A stretch of DNA of 34,384 nucleotides. It comes from Leptolyngbyaceae cyanobacterium C42_A2020_001. Its GTDB lineage: Bacteria; Cyanobacteriota; Cyanobacteriia; Leptolyngbyales; Leptolyngbyaceae. Below are positions 33,205 through 34,384 of the stretch, in pieces. Location of the stretch: NCBI GenBank assembly GCA_015272515.1, contig JACYLN010000149.1, positions 1-34,384 of the forward strand, written 5' to 3'. Both the position numbers and the translations under genes were made by a program. Under the pieces are notes generated by a model. That model saw only the letters and a program-made list of their open reading frames with translations, did not search any database and was not told where the DNA came from. Each line of letters begins with the position of its first letter. Positions within the stretch are counted from its first letter, which is position 1.

Positions 33205-33257
33205 GTGCCATATAGGATGGAAAGAAACACCTACCTGTAAAAGAGTGAGGGTGTGTC

Positions 33258-33881
33258 ATGTACGCAACTGTTACACAACCCCTGACGTTTGAAGAATTTC
33301 TTGCCTGGGATGATGACTCAGGTCGTGCCTTTGAGCTGCTTGATGGAGTGCCTGTGCCCCTATCAGAACTCAATGCCAATCACGAAGATTTGATTCAACG
33401 ACTTTGCGCTTACTTAGAAACTTACTGCCAGGATCAGGATTTACCTTATGTTGTCCGCCAATCAAAGCAGGTGCGCCTAAAGACCGAACCAGGAGCAAAA
33501 GAAAAAAGCCGAAAAGCAGACATTGTGATTTTTATACGGGAAGAATGGCAGCGGATGAAGTCTCTTTCAAGTTCGGCAGCGGCTTATGTCCCGCCCCCTG
33601 GCGTGATTGAGGTCGTGAGTCAGAACTGGAAGGACGATTATCTGACCAAACTGGCTGAGTATGAGGATCTGGGTGTTTTAGAGTACATGATTGTGGACTA
33701 TGCAGCTTTGGGTGGAATTCGATTTATTGGTTCCCCGAAACAGCCTACAATTACGATTTACCAGTTGGACAATGGCGAATATCTACCTGCCAAAGTGTTT
33801 CGTGGGGACGATCGCATTGAGTCCTGGTTATTCCCCGATTTACCACTCACCGCAAACCAGATTTTTGCCATGAGTCTTTGA
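33258..33881 (+). CDS. Uma2-family endonuclease-like protein (DUF820)
   Basis: This 207-aa protein has the Uma2/DUF820 layout: MYATVTQPLTFEEFLAWDDDSGRAFELLDGVPVPL, HEDLIQRL, then the PD-(D/E)XK core with KADIVIFIREEW, GVIEVVSQNWKDDYLTKLAEYEDLGVLEYMIVDY and a C-terminal YLPAKVFRGDDRIESWLFPDLPLTANQIF. The family is highly amplified in cyanobacteria and its biological substrate is unknown. It is a single gene, 53 bp after the beta-helix gene; no repeat or mobile element adjoins it. Confidence 0.88.
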   Translation: MYATVTQPLTFEEFLAWDDDSGRAFELLDGVPVPLSELNANHEDLIQRLCAYLETYCQDQDLPYVVRQSKQVRLKTEPGAKEKSRKADIVIFIREEWQRMKSLSSSAAAYVPPPGVIEVVSQNWKDDYLTKLAEYEDLGVLEYMIVDYAALGGIRFIGSPKQPTITIYQLDNGEYLPAKVFRGDDRIESWLFPDLPLTANQIFAMSL

Positions 33882-33958
33882 TCCTAGACTAACCATGATT
33901 CGTCCCTTGAAGTAGCGTAAGATCGGACTCCATCTCCTGTTTTGCATCCCCTGATCCT

Positions 33959-34384
33959 ATGCTGTGCGACTACCTACAATTGATCCTGACTGCCCGTGTG
34001 TACGATGTGGCTCAAGAAACGCCGTTGGAGATTGCGCCGAATCTTTCCGCACGATTGAACAATCAACTGTTGCTGAAACGGGAAGATATGCAATCGGTGT
34101 TTTCATTCAAACTGCGGGGTGCATACAATAAAATGGCGAAGTTGCCGCCGGATTTATTACAACAGGGGGTGATTGCGGCATCTGCGGGAAACCATGCTCA
34201 GGGAGTGGCATTGGGTGCAAAACGGTTGGGTAGCAAGGCGATCATTGTGATGCCCGTGACCACGCCCCAAGTGAAAATTGATGCGGTGAAAGCACGGGGC
34301 GGCGAGGTGGTGCTGCATGGCGATACTTACGACGATGCCTATGCCTATGCGCGGCAACTGGAAGCGGAAAAGGGTTTGACCTTT
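33959..34384 (+). CDS. ilvA: Threonine ammonia-lyase (biosynthetic), 5' part
   Basis: The first 142 codons are visible and run off the window. The start ATG at 33959 opens MLCDYLQLILTARVYDVAQETPLE, typical of biosynthetic IlvA. The PLP lysine is K51 in FSFKLRGAYN, followed by IAASAGNHAQGVALGAKRLG and the VMPVTTPQVKIDAVKARGGEVVLHG segment. The enzyme converts threonine to 2-oxobutyrate, the first step to isoleucine. The C-terminal regulatory ACT-like domains lie outside the window. It begins 77 bp after the Uma2 gene on the same strand. Confidence 0.95.
   Translation, partial: MLCDYLQLILTARVYDVAQETPLEIAPNLSARLNNQLLLKREDMQSVFSFKLRGAYNKMAKLPPDLLQQGVIAASAGNHAQGVALGAKRLGSKAIIVMPVTTPQVKIDAVKARGGEVVLHGDTYDDAYAYARQLEAEKGLTF

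Noticed and set aside
33205-33958. tRNA or small RNA near ilvA
   Set aside because: No cloverleaf-like arms or CCA-type end are visible.

Overview
This window looks like a chromosomal segment of a cyanobacterium, probably a filamentous or Leptolyngbya-like lineage. The evidence is the very frequent HIP1 octamer GCGATCGC inside and between genes, several cyanobacteria-typical families (a DUF2949 protein, a cyanobacterial Omp85 with a proline-rich leader, Uma2, inverse-autotransporter-like surface protein), and degenerate heptamer tandem repeats of the kind described as STRR in filamentous cyanobacteria. I found no tRNA, rRNA, CRISPR array, transposase or prophage gene.

Layout. 1-5.8 kb: the 3' end of mutL, a TPR/glycosyltransferase-like protein, a PhoD-like phosphatase, then a divergent RidA-like gene against a SnoaL-like gene and a shortened DUF99 gene. 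6.0-9.1 kb: an OmpR-type response regulator divergent from a CHASE3 histidine kinase, whose stop overlaps the start of an MnmC-type methyltransferase. 9.0-11.3 kb: a glutaminase gene with a one-base frameshift near its 3' end, and a DUF89/ARMT1-like gene. 11.4-14.8 kb: an MliC-like secreted protein with a strong terminator, a DUF2949 protein, then a CobW/COG0523 GTPase behind a Zur-box-like palindrome and translationally coupled to a WD40 protein. 14.8-17.3 kb: a universal stress protein, phosphoglycerate kinase and a YetF/DUF421 membrane protein. 17.8-21.6 kb: Omp85, divergent from a second MliC-like protein and a fructosamine-kinase-family gene. 21.8-24.1 kb: an unusual PIN-like plus LeuA-regulatory-domain protein, a ribbon-helix-helix regulator with possible operator sites, and a small zinc-ribbon/one-TM protein. 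24.1-29.8 kb, minus strand: an ALDH-superfamily protein, a BcsA-type cellulose synthase and, 52 bp behind it, a GlmS-like isomerase lacking the glutaminase domain. 29.9-34.4 kb: a very large inverse-autotransporter/beta-helix surface protein, a Uma2 nuclease-like gene and the 5' part of ilvA.

How the parts may work together. Much of the content concerns the cell envelope (Omp85, two MliC-like proteins, the beta-helix surface protein, cellulose synthase with an aminosugar-type isomerase, TPR-glycosyltransferase), but these genes are interspersed with housekeeping genes and I do not see one coherent island. The most unusual items are the PIN-LeuA fusion, the GATase-less GlmS beside bcsA with repeat-derived sequence inserted in frame, and the ribbon-helix-helix gene with TGTATATA-type palindromes. 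Two genes appear damaged (glutaminase frameshift, DUF99 internal deletion).
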